The translations under genes were made by a program, and so were the position numbers. DNA of 64,000 bases from Pseudaminobacter sp040045035 (GTDB lineage Bacteria; Pseudomonadota; Alphaproteobacteria; Rhizobiales; Rhizobiaceae). Position 1 is the stretch's first letter, and each line of letters begins with the position of its first letter. The notes below the pieces were generated by a model that saw nothing but the letters and a program-made list of their open reading frames with translations, did not search any database and was not told the DNA's origin. The DNA lies in the NCBI RefSeq assembly GCF_040045035.1, contig NZ_JBDZDS010000001.1, positions 248,001 to 312,000 on the forward strand. The letters are read 5' to 3'. Below, one piece after another: positions 25,573 through 33,853 of the stretch.

Positions 25573-27105
25573 ATGTGGCGGACGACCACGGCACTGGCTG
25601 CAATGTCACTGCTTGCCGGATGCATGGTCGGCCCGGATTTCGTGGCGCCGAACCCGCAATTGCCCGAAACCTCGTATACGGACGACGTCCGCGACAAGCA
25701 GTTGCCCTTGCCGACGGATCCGTTGTGGTGGGCGACATTTCGCGATCCAATCCTGACCAACCTCGCAAGCCAGATCGCCGACTCCAATCTCGACGTGCAG
25801 ACCGCGACCGTCAGGCTTGCCGAAAGCCGCTTCCAGCGCGGCATCGCGGCCGCCGCCCAGTGGCCCTCGGTGAACGCGAACGCCAAATATGTGCGCGAGC
25901 TTTACAGCAATAACGGCATCGCCAGCCTTCTGGAAAAGCTGCTCGTCGCGCAGGGAAGCCCTCCCTTCACGATCTTCCCGATCAACGAATACACCGTCAC
26001 CCTTGATGCCTCCTGGCAGCTCGATCTATGGGGCAGCGTCCGCCGGCAGGTGGAGTCCGCCAGCGCCCAGGTCGACCAGGCCGCCGAGCGGCAACGCGCC
26101 GCGCTCGTCTCGAACCTTGCCGAACTTGCGCGCGACTATATCCAGCTGCGTGGCGTGCAGACCCAGATCAGGATCGCCAACGACAATCTGAAGATTGCCA
26201 AGGATATCCTCGACCTGGTCAACGAGCGCCACAAGAAGGGCATCCAGAACGGGCTCGACGTCGAAAGTGCAGCCGCGCAGGTCGAAAGCGTTCGCGCGCA
26301 GATTCCGGCACTGCAGCAGCAGGAAGTGCAAAATATCAACGCGCTCAGCCTGCTGCTTGGCCGGGAGCCCGGAGCGCTGAAGGCCGAGCTTGGCCGCCCC
26401 AAGGCGGTGCCGCCGGCGCCGGCGCGCGTGCCGGTGGGCGTGCCCTCCGAACTCGCCCGGCGGCGGCCGGACATTCGCGCGGCCGAGGCGCAGCTGCATG
26501 CCGCGACCGCCGACATCGGCGTCGCCGTCGGCGCCTTCTACCCGTCGATACAGCTCAACGGCACGATCGGCTACGATTCACTCCATCTCTACAACCTGTT
26601 CAGCCCCGGCTCGCTGCAATACACGGTGGGGCCGACAATATCGGTTCCGATCTTCGCCGGCGGCCGGCTGAAGAGCACGCTGGAACTGCGCAAGGCGCAA
26701 CAGGTGGAAGCGGCCATCGCCTATCGCAAGACGGTACTGCAGGCGTGGCACGAGGTGGTCAACGCCATGGTCTCCTATCGACTGGAACGGGAACGCCGCG
26801 GCCGCCTCTCGGCACAGGTGGAGCACGCGCGGGCAGCACTAGGCCTCGCGCGCGACCGCTATGTCGAAGGCGTGTCCGACTTCCTCACCGTGCTCGATGC
26901 GGAAAGGACGCTCTTGGAAGCCTCGCAGCAGCAGGCGACGAGCAACACCAATGTCTCGCTTTATCTGGTGCAGCTGTTCAAGGCGCTCGGCGGCGGCTGG
27001 GAACTCACTTTCCCGGATTCTCCGCCCCAGGCTGTTGTGGTCCTGGCCGCGGAAGCAAGCGCCGTTGTAGCTGCACCTGCCAAGCCGGAGACGGTTGCGC
27101 CGTAG
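25573..27105 (+). CDS. Outer-membrane efflux lipoprotein (NodT/OprM type)
   Basis: The 510-residue protein has a lipoprotein signal (LLAGC, lipidated Cys near residue 17). Two repeats of the TolC-like outer-membrane efflux domain follow, with the usual VPVGVPSELARRRPDIRAAEAQLHAATADIGVA between them. ATG 25573 is preceded by GGGGGGCGGA and is 11 bases after the pump gene. It completes the tripartite system. A very long open frame extending upstream through the pump gene is spurious. Confidence 0.93.
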   Translation: MWRTTTALAAMSLLAGCMVGPDFVAPNPQLPETSYTDDVRDKQLPLPTDPLWWATFRDPILTNLASQIADSNLDVQTATVRLAESRFQRGIAAAAQWPSVNANAKYVRELYSNNGIASLLEKLLVAQGSPPFTIFPINEYTVTLDASWQLDLWGSVRRQVESASAQVDQAAERQRAALVSNLAELARDYIQLRGVQTQIRIANDNLKIAKDILDLVNERHKKGIQNGLDVESAAAQVESVRAQIPALQQQEVQNINALSLLLGREPGALKAELGRPKAVPPAPARVPVGVPSELARRRPDIRAAEAQLHAATADIGVAVGAFYPSIQLNGTIGYDSLHLYNLFSPGSLQYTVGPTISVPIFAGGRLKSTLELRKAQQVEAAIAYRKTVLQAWHEVVNAMVSYRLERERRGRLSAQVEHARAALGLARDRYVEGVSDFLTVLDAERTLLEASQQQATSNTNVSLYLVQLFKALGGGWELTFPDSPPQAVVVLAAEASAVVAAPAKPETVAP

Positions 27106-27740
27106 CGCCACTGCCCAGACTATCCCGACTTCGACGACTGCCCGATCACGGCATCGGGCAACGGCGCCTTCTCAGCCCGCCGTCACGCAAATGAAATATC
27201 TATCAAGGCACGTCATTTTTCTATTTCACCGCATCGGGCGGTTCCTAAAAGCTGAGCGACCTCCCGCAATGGGAGCATCTCGCTCAGGACACACAGAGAA
27301 TGAATGCACCGTCGGACGATCTGGCCCGGCTCCAGGAAATGCACAATGGGAAGAAGATCGTCCCCACCTTCGGCAAAGCCGAGATGAAGCGCCGACAGGA
27401 CGGCTTGCGTCGAAACCTGGCCTGAGCTCGACGCGGCGTTTTACCACAACATCAACTACTTCGCCGATTTCGCTCCTGAATGGCTCGCCGACGTCCCCGT
27501 CGGCATGAGCCTTGAACCTGGAAAATTCCAGCTCCCGCTGGTCCCAAAAGGGGAGCACTCTACCAACGCCGGAACCGAACTCAAAACTGGATAAGCTCAG
27601 GGGCAACGTCAGAACGAAACACCTCTGCACGGGATGACGCTGCTGCCGATGGCGGCCGGTCAGCGACCCCCAGGCGAATCGCGAAGCCCAGGAACGGAGT
27701 TCGGGAGGCAGGAGGTATTCGGTTTGCTCATGCTGCCGCG
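27106..27740. other. Gene-poor region with a degraded gene fragment
   Basis: Apart from the creatinase-like remnant at 27300-27480, no coding sequence here has family features. Long open frames on the minus strand that run from the EamA gene into this region are chance extensions. Confidence 0.5.
27300..27480 (+). pseudogene. Remnant of a creatinase/M24-like gene
   Basis: ATG 27300 opens 41 codons ending LQEMHNGKKIVPTFGKAEMKRRQDGLRRNLA and a stop. In the next frame, from 27424, the sequence continues ELDAAFYHNINYFADF. This mirrors the creatinase at 4223 (HNGEKDYSPFSDAEMARRQND ... VDAALFTSYHCINYYSG). A frameshift, a small deletion (FTSYH to FYH) and loss of the rest show decay. It could be a relative of creatinase rather than creatinase itself. 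Confidence 0.6.
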
Positions 27741-28661
27741 TCAGTGCACATTGCGCGGGACGTTGTCGGGTTCGCCGTGGTCCACCACCTTCTGACGGTG
27801 GAAAATGAAGAGACCTGCGAACACGATGATCGCCGAGCCGACCAGCATTTGATTGTCCGGTAAATCGCCGAAAAAAGCGACGCCGAACACCACGGCCCAT
27901 AGCAGAAGCGTGTATTGAAGCGGCGCCAGTGTCGAGGCGGGGGCCAGCTTCAGCGCGCGTGTGATCATCAGATGGGCGGAACCGGAAACGACGCCCAGCA
28001 GCAGCATGGCCGACCAGTCCAGCGGACTGGCCGTACGCCAATCCGACACGGCAAGCACGAAACCGATCACCAGTGCGCCGACCGTCTGCCAGGTAACCAG
28101 CGTCGTGTCGCTGGTGCCCCTGAGACGGCGGGTGAGTATCATCGAGATCGCGAAGGATGCACTGCCCGCAAGAGCGAACAGCGAAGCCAGCGACAGCGAG
28201 GACAACGAGGGCCTGAGGGCTATGACCACGCCGCAGAAACCGACGGCGATCGCCAGCCAGCGGCGCCAGCCTACCTTCTCGCCGAGGAAGATGTGGGACA
28301 GTGCCGCAATGTAGATGGGGCCGGCCATGTAGAAGGTCATCACGTCGGCAAGTGGCAGGTACATCACCGCCGTGTAAAAGAACGCCGTATCGGCGGTCGC
28401 GAGCAGCACGCGCAGAACCTGCAGGCCGGGGCGCTCGAGTCGCGTCAGGGGCGCCGTGCCCTGTTTGGCGATCATCGGAGTGAGGATGATGAACGCGCCG
28501 ACGGACCGGATGAAAAGCACCTGACCGACGGAGTAGCTGGCGACCAGCCACTTTCCCATGGCGTCATTGAGGGCGAACATGAAGTTGCCCAGAAGCATCA
28601 GCACGACGCCCGCAAGCATAAGATTTGCCCTTGGGAGACTGAGAGCTTGTCGGAATGTCAT
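27741..28661 (-). CDS. EamA/DMT-family transporter
   Basis: The 306-residue membrane protein has about ten hydrophobic segments in two EamA repeats (first with NDAMGKWLVASYSVGQVLFIRS, second with HLMITRALKLAPASTLAPLQYT). Such proteins export or import metabolites, often amino acids or nucleobase derivatives; the substrate is unknown. It stands alone, with a decayed region downstream. Confidence 0.9.
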   Translation of the reverse strand: MTFRQALSLPRANLMLAGVVLMLLGNFMFALNDAMGKWLVASYSVGQVLFIRSVGAFIILTPMIAKQGTAPLTRLERPGLQVLRVLLATADTAFFYTAVMYLPLADVMTFYMAGPIYIAALSHIFLGEKVGWRRWLAIAVGFCGVVIALRPSLSSLSLASLFALAGSASFAISMILTRRLRGTSDTTLVTWQTVGALVIGFVLAVSDWRTASPLDWSAMLLLGVVSGSAHLMITRALKLAPASTLAPLQYTLLLWAVVFGVAFFGDLPDNQMLVGSAIIVFAGLFIFHRQKVVDHGEPDNVPRNVH

Positions 28662-28947
28662 GCATCAAGTCCTTCGGGCAGAGGCCTCGTAGCGCCTACC
28701 CAAATCACCGCCGAATATCCAGTGAGGACTAACCGAACGGCATCGCTGCGCTGCTGCGTCGCACGTCGCGCCGGTTTCGTGCCAGTGCCAGATCGCCTCG
28801 ATGATTGCGCCTGCGGGCTCGCTCGCGTGCCGGGTTTTCCCTGACTTATGTTCGTTCAAGGAGGGCGGTTAGCATTATCGGCAAGCCTACGTCCGCTGAT
28901 TTCCGCGAACCGCTCAGCCCCAGGTTCCATCGCTGAAGGAGAACGAC

Positions 28948-29241
28948 ATGAAGAAGCTTTTCCTCGCCGGCGCCGTACTGCTCGCGGTCACGACCTTCGG
29001 AGTTGCCGGAAATGGGAACGGGAATGGAAACGGGAACGGCAATGCGGGGTCCTTCAACGGCAACGGCAACGGAAATGGCAATGCCGGCTCCTTCAACGGC
29101 AACAACAATGGCAACAACAACGATTGCTCCGGCAATGGCAATGGCTACGGCAATAATGGCGGATCGTTTCAAGGCAATGGCAACGGCAACAACAACAGCG
29201 ACTGCTCGGATGCCGGCAGCAGCGAAGGCGATGGCATTTAG
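28948..29241 (+). CDS. Secreted Asn/Gly-rich low-complexity protein 1
   Basis: The 97-residue protein has a signal peptide (MKKLFLAGAVLLAVTTFGVAG). A mature part of ~75 residues follows, made nearly all of Asn, Gly and Ser in NGNGNG and NNNGNNN runs with AGSFNG spacers. Two Cys residues occur in NNDCSG and NNSDCSD. GAAGGAG lies 7 bases before the ATG. A second gene of the same design follows 290 bases later. I know no established function. Confidence 0.8.
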   Translation: MKKLFLAGAVLLAVTTFGVAGNGNGNGNGNGNAGSFNGNGNGNGNAGSFNGNNNGNNNDCSGNGNGYGNNGGSFQGNGNGNNNSDCSDAGSSEGDGI

Positions 29242-29534
29242 ATCTCACTGACGTAATGCAGCTACGGTGCCGTGCTCGTGCGCGGCAAACCACCAGGTCA
29301 AGCAGCCTTGGTGTTTTCCCTGACTTTTTGCCGGCTGCATGAAGTGGAATAATCGGGAGGCTGTAAGGAGAATCTCTTCCTCTCCTCTGGGGTTCTCCTC
29401 AAAAGGCCCAGCCTTCGAGATCTTCCGATGGTTGGGCAAACCGCTCGGCCCAAGGGTTTGACCCGCTTCGGCTGGGCATGCCGCTCAGCCATGAGATCGG
29501 TCTCGTATGGCTGAGCCTGAAAAAGGAGACTCAC

Positions 29535-29891
29535 ATGAAAATGCTCTTCCTCGCCGCTACGGCAATTCTCGCCATGACCGCCCTTGCGGCCGCTGGCAAC
29601 GGAAACGGGAACGGAAATGGCAATGTGGGGTCTTTCAACGGCAACAACAACGGCAACAACAACACAGGTTCCGACAACGGAAACAATAACGGAAATAACA
29701 ATACAAGTTCCGACAATGGCAATGGCAACGGAGACGGCAACGGCTCCGGCAGTGGAAATAACCAAGGAAACAACAACATCAGCTCTGGAAACGGAAATGG
29801 CTCCGGAAGCTGGAGCAGGGGGTCGCATTACGGCAACATGTTCAGCAACGGGTCGTTCCAAGGCAATGGCTATCGCAACAGCCACCTGTGA
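29535..29891 (+). CDS. Secreted Asn/Gly-rich low-complexity protein 2
   Basis: The 118-residue paralogue has a signal peptide (MKMLFLAATAILAMTALAAAG), then NGNGNG, VGSFNGNNNGNNN and TGSDNGNNNGNNN repeats. It ends in a more complex tail (SWSRGSHYGNMFSNGSFQGNGYRNSHL). AAAGGAG lies 6 bases before ATG 29535. It has no Cys, unlike its neighbour. The tandem pair suggests duplication and repeat expansion. A cell-surface or matrix role is possible but unsupported. Confidence 0.8.
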   Translation: MKMLFLAATAILAMTALAAAGNGNGNGNGNVGSFNGNNNGNNNTGSDNGNNNGNNNTSSDNGNGNGDGNGSGSGNNQGNNNISSGNGNGSGSWSRGSHYGNMFSNGSFQGNGYRNSHL

Positions 29892-30214
29892 CCTTTATTG
29901 AGTGCCGGGGCGGCCCCAATGAGTAGTTCGGGGTTAGCCCGCAAGTCCTATCGAACTGGTGTGAGGCCATCTGGCGAAGGCTATGCAGGCCTGGACGCTC
30001 TGTCCTGCCTTCGTGATGAAGCTGCCGGATGGCTCACATCGGAACGCTAAGGACTCGAGGCGTGACGCTCGAGCCTCTCGGCGGGTAGTCGTTCGTTCGG
30101 ACGGAGAATTTGGCGCGTTTTTGCGGCGGGACACGCGCTGGCGCTTTTCGTCGGCTGCCTACCCACCCGCATTGCGCCGGCGGGAATGCCCGCCGGCCGC
30201 CTTGCGAGCAGTGC
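29892..30214. other. Intergenic region before the galU 3' end
   Basis: About 320 bases without a supported gene. The right end contains the terminator-like hairpin of galU (30176-30197). Confidence 0.5.
30176..30197 (-). terminator. Hairpin after galU
   Basis: A 9-bp perfect stem (GCCGGCGGG, 4-base loop, CCCGCCGGC) lies 17 bases past the galU stop on the minus strand. There is no strong T tract. Confidence 0.55.
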
Positions 30215-31111
30215 TCAGGCCGCCTCGTTGCGGCGCGCCTGAGAGCCGATCATCTCCGCGATCGGCTCGAACACCAGGTCGCGGATGTCGCTGCGGGCCA
30301 GGGCAAAGGCGACATTGGCCTGGATGAAGCCTTCCTTCGAGCCGCAGTCGAACATGCGGCCCTTGAAGTGGTGGGCATGGAAAGATTGGCTCTCGGAGAG
30401 CCGCCTCATTGCGTCGGTCAGCTGGATTTCGCCGCCTGCGCCGCGCTCCTGGGTGCCCAAAATCCCGAACACCTCCGGCTGCAGGATGTAGCGTCCGTTG
30501 ATGTAATAGTTGGACGGTGCGGCTGCCGGGGCCGGCTTCTCCACCATGGCCGTCACTTCGAAGCCACCTTGCACCGCACGGCCCTTGCCGACGATGCCAT
30601 ACTTGTTCGTTTCCGTCGGGTCGCACTGCTCGACGGCAATGACATTGCCGCCCGTTTGTTCGTAGAGTTCCATGATGCCGGCCAGGCAGCCCTTTTCGCC
30701 AAACGACAGCATGTCGGGCAGGAGCAGAGCGAAGGGCTCGTCGCCGACGATGTCGCGCGCGCACCAGACTGCGTGGCCCAGCCCATGCGGAGCCTGCTGG
30801 CGGGTGAAGCTGATGGAGCCGGCCGGCAGTTGCATCCGCTCCAGCGATGCAAGCTGTTCCTCCTTGCCGGAGCGCGCCAGCGTGTCCACAAGTTCGGGCT
30901 GGATGTCGAAATAGTCCTCGATCACATGCTTGTTGCGGCCAGTGACGAAAATGATGTGCTCGATGCCGGCTTCGAGCGCTTCGTCCACGGCATACTGCAC
31001 CACTGGCCGATCGACCACGGTCAGCATTTCCTTCGGCATCGCTTTCGTGGCCGGCAGGAATCGGGTTCCGAGACCTGCGACCGGGATCACCGCTTTTCTC
31101 ACTCTCTTCAT
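30215..31111 (-). CDS. galU: UTP-glucose-1-phosphate uridylyltransferase
   Basis: The 298-residue enzyme makes UDP-glucose for surface polysaccharides. The nucleotide-binding signature AVIPVAGLGTRFLPATKAMPKEMLTVVD is at residues ~7-35. EKP (VEKPAP), the CGSKEGFI block and overall length match GalU. It stands alone on the minus strand. The half-decayed polysaccharide locus 10 kb away would use its product. A TGATGCAAATCA palindrome lies ~140 bases upstream. Confidence 0.95.
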   Translation of the reverse strand: MKRVRKAVIPVAGLGTRFLPATKAMPKEMLTVVDRPVVQYAVDEALEAGIEHIIFVTGRNKHVIEDYFDIQPELVDTLARSGKEEQLASLERMQLPAGSISFTRQQAPHGLGHAVWCARDIVGDEPFALLLPDMLSFGEKGCLAGIMELYEQTGGNVIAVEQCDPTETNKYGIVGKGRAVQGGFEVTAMVEKPAPAAAPSNYYINGRYILQPEVFGILGTQERGAGGEIQLTDAMRRLSESQSFHAHHFKGRMFDCGSKEGFIQANVAFALARSDIRDLVFEPIAEMIGSQARRNEAA

Positions 31112-31637
31112 CTTACCATCCCTGTACTGATTGGCTCTCGAGCTTGCTCGTCCGATTTTTTCTGACTATTTCGCGTTGCCGCCGCAGCTCGGAGGCGTGC
31201 CCAAGGCGCGGCGGCGGAGTAACGGCGAGACACATCTGCTGCGGTCATGATGCAAATCATGTCAGGCGGCATTGCCGGCTTCCCGCAACTTTGAATTTTT
31301 TGCATGCAAGACTCCCCGCACCGCGTAGGCCGCTAGCGGTGCCGAACCCATAACGCCGCGCGGGCGAAACGGTTGCGTCGATCCTGCAAAGAATGTGCAC
31401 AGGCGCTGCCGTCCGGAAACAATTCTCCGCTCCGGCCGTCCGAGGCCGTGCTCCGATCTATCCCCATCGCTGCCCTTATCGATGGCTCGCGTTCGCATCG
31501 TTGCTGAACCCCTCGTTGCAACCGCAGGCGACGTAATGCGTCGCTGCACGCATGCCGCTTAGGGCAGGGGCAAGATCAGAAATATGGCCAACGCTCGCAT
31601 TCCACAGGGGATGCAGATAACATTTTGTAAGCGCACG
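31112..31637. other. Intergenic region upstream of galU
   Basis: About 525 bases. No coding sequence can be supported. At 31246-31261 there is a perfect inverted repeat (CATGAT-GCAA-ATCATG) whose core TGAT-N4-ATCA resembles an FNR/FixK site but lacks the outer T and A of the consensus. Confidence 0.45.
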
Positions 31638-32021
31638 TTAATCCGGTCGTGTGTGGCCTGCCTGGAGAGATCCGTCCGCCCGCTTTGCGGTCTGCGCGAA
31701 CATATCGACCCTGTCTCGCATTTCGGCGATGAAGGCCAACTGCTCCTCCAACGCGGCCAGTCGGTTCGCACAACCCAGCATTGCCTCGGTCAATTCATCG
31801 ATTCTCGACGACATGCCGATGTCGGGGCGTTCGTTTTCGAATGCCTGCTGGGAAAAGGCGGCGTCTGCGGTAACGCGATCATGGCGGTTACGAAGGCCGC
31901 TCTGCTCGCCTTCCATCTCGGAGCGGAGTTCATCTAGGACCGCACCGAGACGACGCAGGCGACCCGCATCCGTCTGAAGGTCACGTTCTGGGCTTCGGGT
32001 TCGAAAGCGGAACAATGCCAT
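31638..32021 (-). CDS. Hypothetical protein with predicted coiled coil
   Basis: The 127-residue protein is highly charged and helical (RLGAVLDELRSEMEGEQSGL; RIDELTEAMLGCANRLAALEEQLAFIAEMRDRVDMF), suggesting a coiled coil. ATG 32021 gives MALFRFRTRSPERDLQ; an earlier codon at 32057 is less likely. No domain is recognised. The modA gene is divergent, 220 bases away. Confidence 0.6.
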   Translation of the reverse strand: MALFRFRTRSPERDLQTDAGRLRRLGAVLDELRSEMEGEQSGLRNRHDRVTADAAFSQQAFENERPDIGMSSRIDELTEAMLGCANRLAALEEQLAFIAEMRDRVDMFAQTAKRADGSLQAGHTRPD

Positions 32022-32162
32022 CGCTTGACCTCTTCGCGTTGCATCCCGGACAGGCACTTTATCAGCAAACTTCGCGCTCGTCGTCGGCTACCTCGAATGG
32101 GCGACGGGTCGCTGGTCAAGTTGTCCCGAGAGCATGAGGTCGGGGTAAAAAGTGGAAGCTGG

Positions 32163-32182
32163 TTATATTCAACTGGATATAT
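32163..32182. promoter_or_regulatory. Candidate Mo-box (ModE-type operator) before modA
   Basis: TTATAT, an 8-base spacer, ATATAT, with near-symmetric flanks (TGG / CGA) is the form of alphaproteobacterial Mo-boxes. It lies 60 bases before the modA start, and a modE-like gene ends the operon. Repression by the ModE-like protein when molybdate is present is the expected behaviour. Confidence 0.6.
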
Positions 32183-32241
32183 CGATCGAAGTCGCATAGC
32201 TTCCCTCCGATCACGATTCCAGAAATGATGGGAGTTCAGCC

Positions 32242-33048
32242 ATGCAGACGCGTAGAGGTTTCGGAATAAGGTTCGCTGCCGCCATCGGCGGTGTGGTGGC
32301 GATGCTGCTCACGGCGATGCCGGCATCCCAGGCCGCCGATAATGTCGTGGTTTTCGCAGCCGCCAGCCTGAAGAACGCGCTCGACGCGATTGACGCCTCC
32401 TGGCAGCAAGAGGGCCACCAGCCGGCCACCATCTCCTATGCGGCCAGTTCCGCGCTCGCCAAGCAGATCGAGGGCGGCGCGCCGGCCGATATATTCATCT
32501 CGGCAGATCTCGACTGGATGAAGTATCTGTCCGAGAAGAACCTCACCAAGGCCGACACCGAGGTCAACCTGCTCGGCAACCGCCTCGTGCTGATCGCGGC
32601 CAAGGATGCGACCGCCGATACCACCATAGCGCCCAGTTTTCCGCTGGCCGACCTTCTGGGTGGCGGCAAGCTCGCCATGGCCGATGTGAAGGCCGTGCCG
32701 GCCGGCAAATACGGCAAGGCGGCGCTTGAGAAGCTCGACGTCTGGTCGTCGGTGGAAGACAAGGTCGCCCAGGCCGAGAATGTCCGCGCCGCGCTGAAGC
32801 TCGTCGCAACCGGTGAGGCACCGCTCGGCATCGTCTACCAGACCGACGCTGTGGCCGAGCCCGAGGTCAAGATCATCGCTACCTTCCCGGAAGACACGCA
32901 TGCGCCGATCATCTACCCGGCCGCGCTGACTGCCACGTCGGCCAATGAGGATGCGGCGAAATTCCTGGACTATCTGAAGTCGGACAAGGCCCGGTCGCTG
33001 TTCGAAGAGCAGGGCTTCACCGTTCTGGTGCCGGCTGCCGCGAACTGA
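32242..33048 (+). CDS. modA: Molybdate-binding periplasmic protein
   Basis: The 268-residue protein has a signal peptide ending near residue 32 (TAMPASQAADN). A mature ModA fold follows, with VVVFAAASLKNALD, SYAASSALAKQIEGGAPADIFISAD and VYQTDA, which line the oxyanion site. It captures molybdate (or tungstate) for the ModBC importer encoded downstream. The upstream AT-rich palindrome is a probable Mo-box. Confidence 0.96.
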   Translation: MQTRRGFGIRFAAAIGGVVAMLLTAMPASQAADNVVVFAAASLKNALDAIDASWQQEGHQPATISYAASSALAKQIEGGAPADIFISADLDWMKYLSEKNLTKADTEVNLLGNRLVLIAAKDATADTTIAPSFPLADLLGGGKLAMADVKAVPAGKYGKAALEKLDVWSSVEDKVAQAENVRAALKLVATGEAPLGIVYQTDAVAEPEVKIIATFPEDTHAPIIYPAALTATSANEDAAKFLDYLKSDKARSLFEEQGFTVLVPAAAN

Positions 33049-33151
33049 GTATCGGGGCAGGACGATGCTGTTTTCCGCAACCCCGGACCAGGCTTTTGGG
33101 CTATAAGCGCGGCATGGCTTTCGGGGTGGAAAAAGGCAAGGGAGTGCGGGC

Positions 33152-33853
33152 ATGAGCTGGTTTCAGCTCAGCCCGGAAGAGTGGACGGCAGTCCACCTGT
33201 CGCTCAAGGTTTCGACCTGGGCGATGCTGGTCAGCCTGCCGATCGGCATCTGCGTCGCCCTTGTGCTGGCGCGGGGAAAATTCTGGGGCAAATCACTGCT
33301 CAACGGGATCGTGCATCTGCCGCTGATCCTGCCCCCGGTAGTCACCGGCTATCTGCTGCTGATCACCTTTGGCCGGCGCGGCCCCATCGGCGCTTTCCTG
33401 GCCGATAATTTCGGCATCGTCTTTTCATTTCGCTGGACGGGCGCCGCGCTTGCTTGCGGCGTCATGGGCTTTCCGCTCATGGTTCGCGCCATCTGGCTGT
33501 CCATCGAGGCGGTCGACCGGAAGCTGGAGGCCGCCGCCGGCACACTGGGCGCGAGCCCGGTCTGGGTGTTCTTCACGGTTACCCTGCCTCTCATCCTGCC
33601 GGGCGTCATAGCCGGCATGATCCTCTCCTTTGCCAAGGCGATGGGCGAGTTCGGCGCCACGATCACCTTCGTCTCCAATATTCCGGGCGAGACGCAGACG
33701 CTGCCAACCGCCATCTACACCTTCACGCAGGTGCCGGGAGGCGATCTCGGGGCGCTGCGCCTGACGCTGGTGTCCATCGTCATTTCGATGGCGGCCCTGA
33801 TTGCTTCCGAAGCGATGTCGCGTCGGCTGGGCAGGAGGCTCGACATCGAATGA
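33152..33853 (+). CDS. modB: Molybdate ABC transporter permease
   Basis: The 233-residue membrane protein has about five hydrophobic segments. It carries the EAA-type loop KLEAAAGTLGASPVWVFFTVTLPLILPG, which contacts ModC. The sequence type (LILPPVVTGYLLLITFGRRGPIG) is diagnostic of ModB. The start lies 103 bases after modA; the stop overlaps the modC start (ATGA), so they are translationally coupled. Confidence 0.96.
   Translation: MSWFQLSPEEWTAVHLSLKVSTWAMLVSLPIGICVALVLARGKFWGKSLLNGIVHLPLILPPVVTGYLLLITFGRRGPIGAFLADNFGIVFSFRWTGAALACGVMGFPLMVRAIWLSIEAVDRKLEAAAGTLGASPVWVFFTVTLPLILPGVIAGMILSFAKAMGEFGATITFVSNIPGETQTLPTAIYTFTQVPGGDLGALRLTLVSIVISMAALIASEAMSRRLGRRLDIE

Noticed and set aside
28948..29880. 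CRISPR-like or tandem DNA repeat array
   Set aside because: The repeats are codon-level NG/NNN coding repeats inside signal-peptide genes; no constant repeat with unique spacers is present.
31262..31549. 95-codon minus-strand open frame upstream of galU
   Set aside because: No ribosome site, no domain, Arg-rich composition as in other chance frames.
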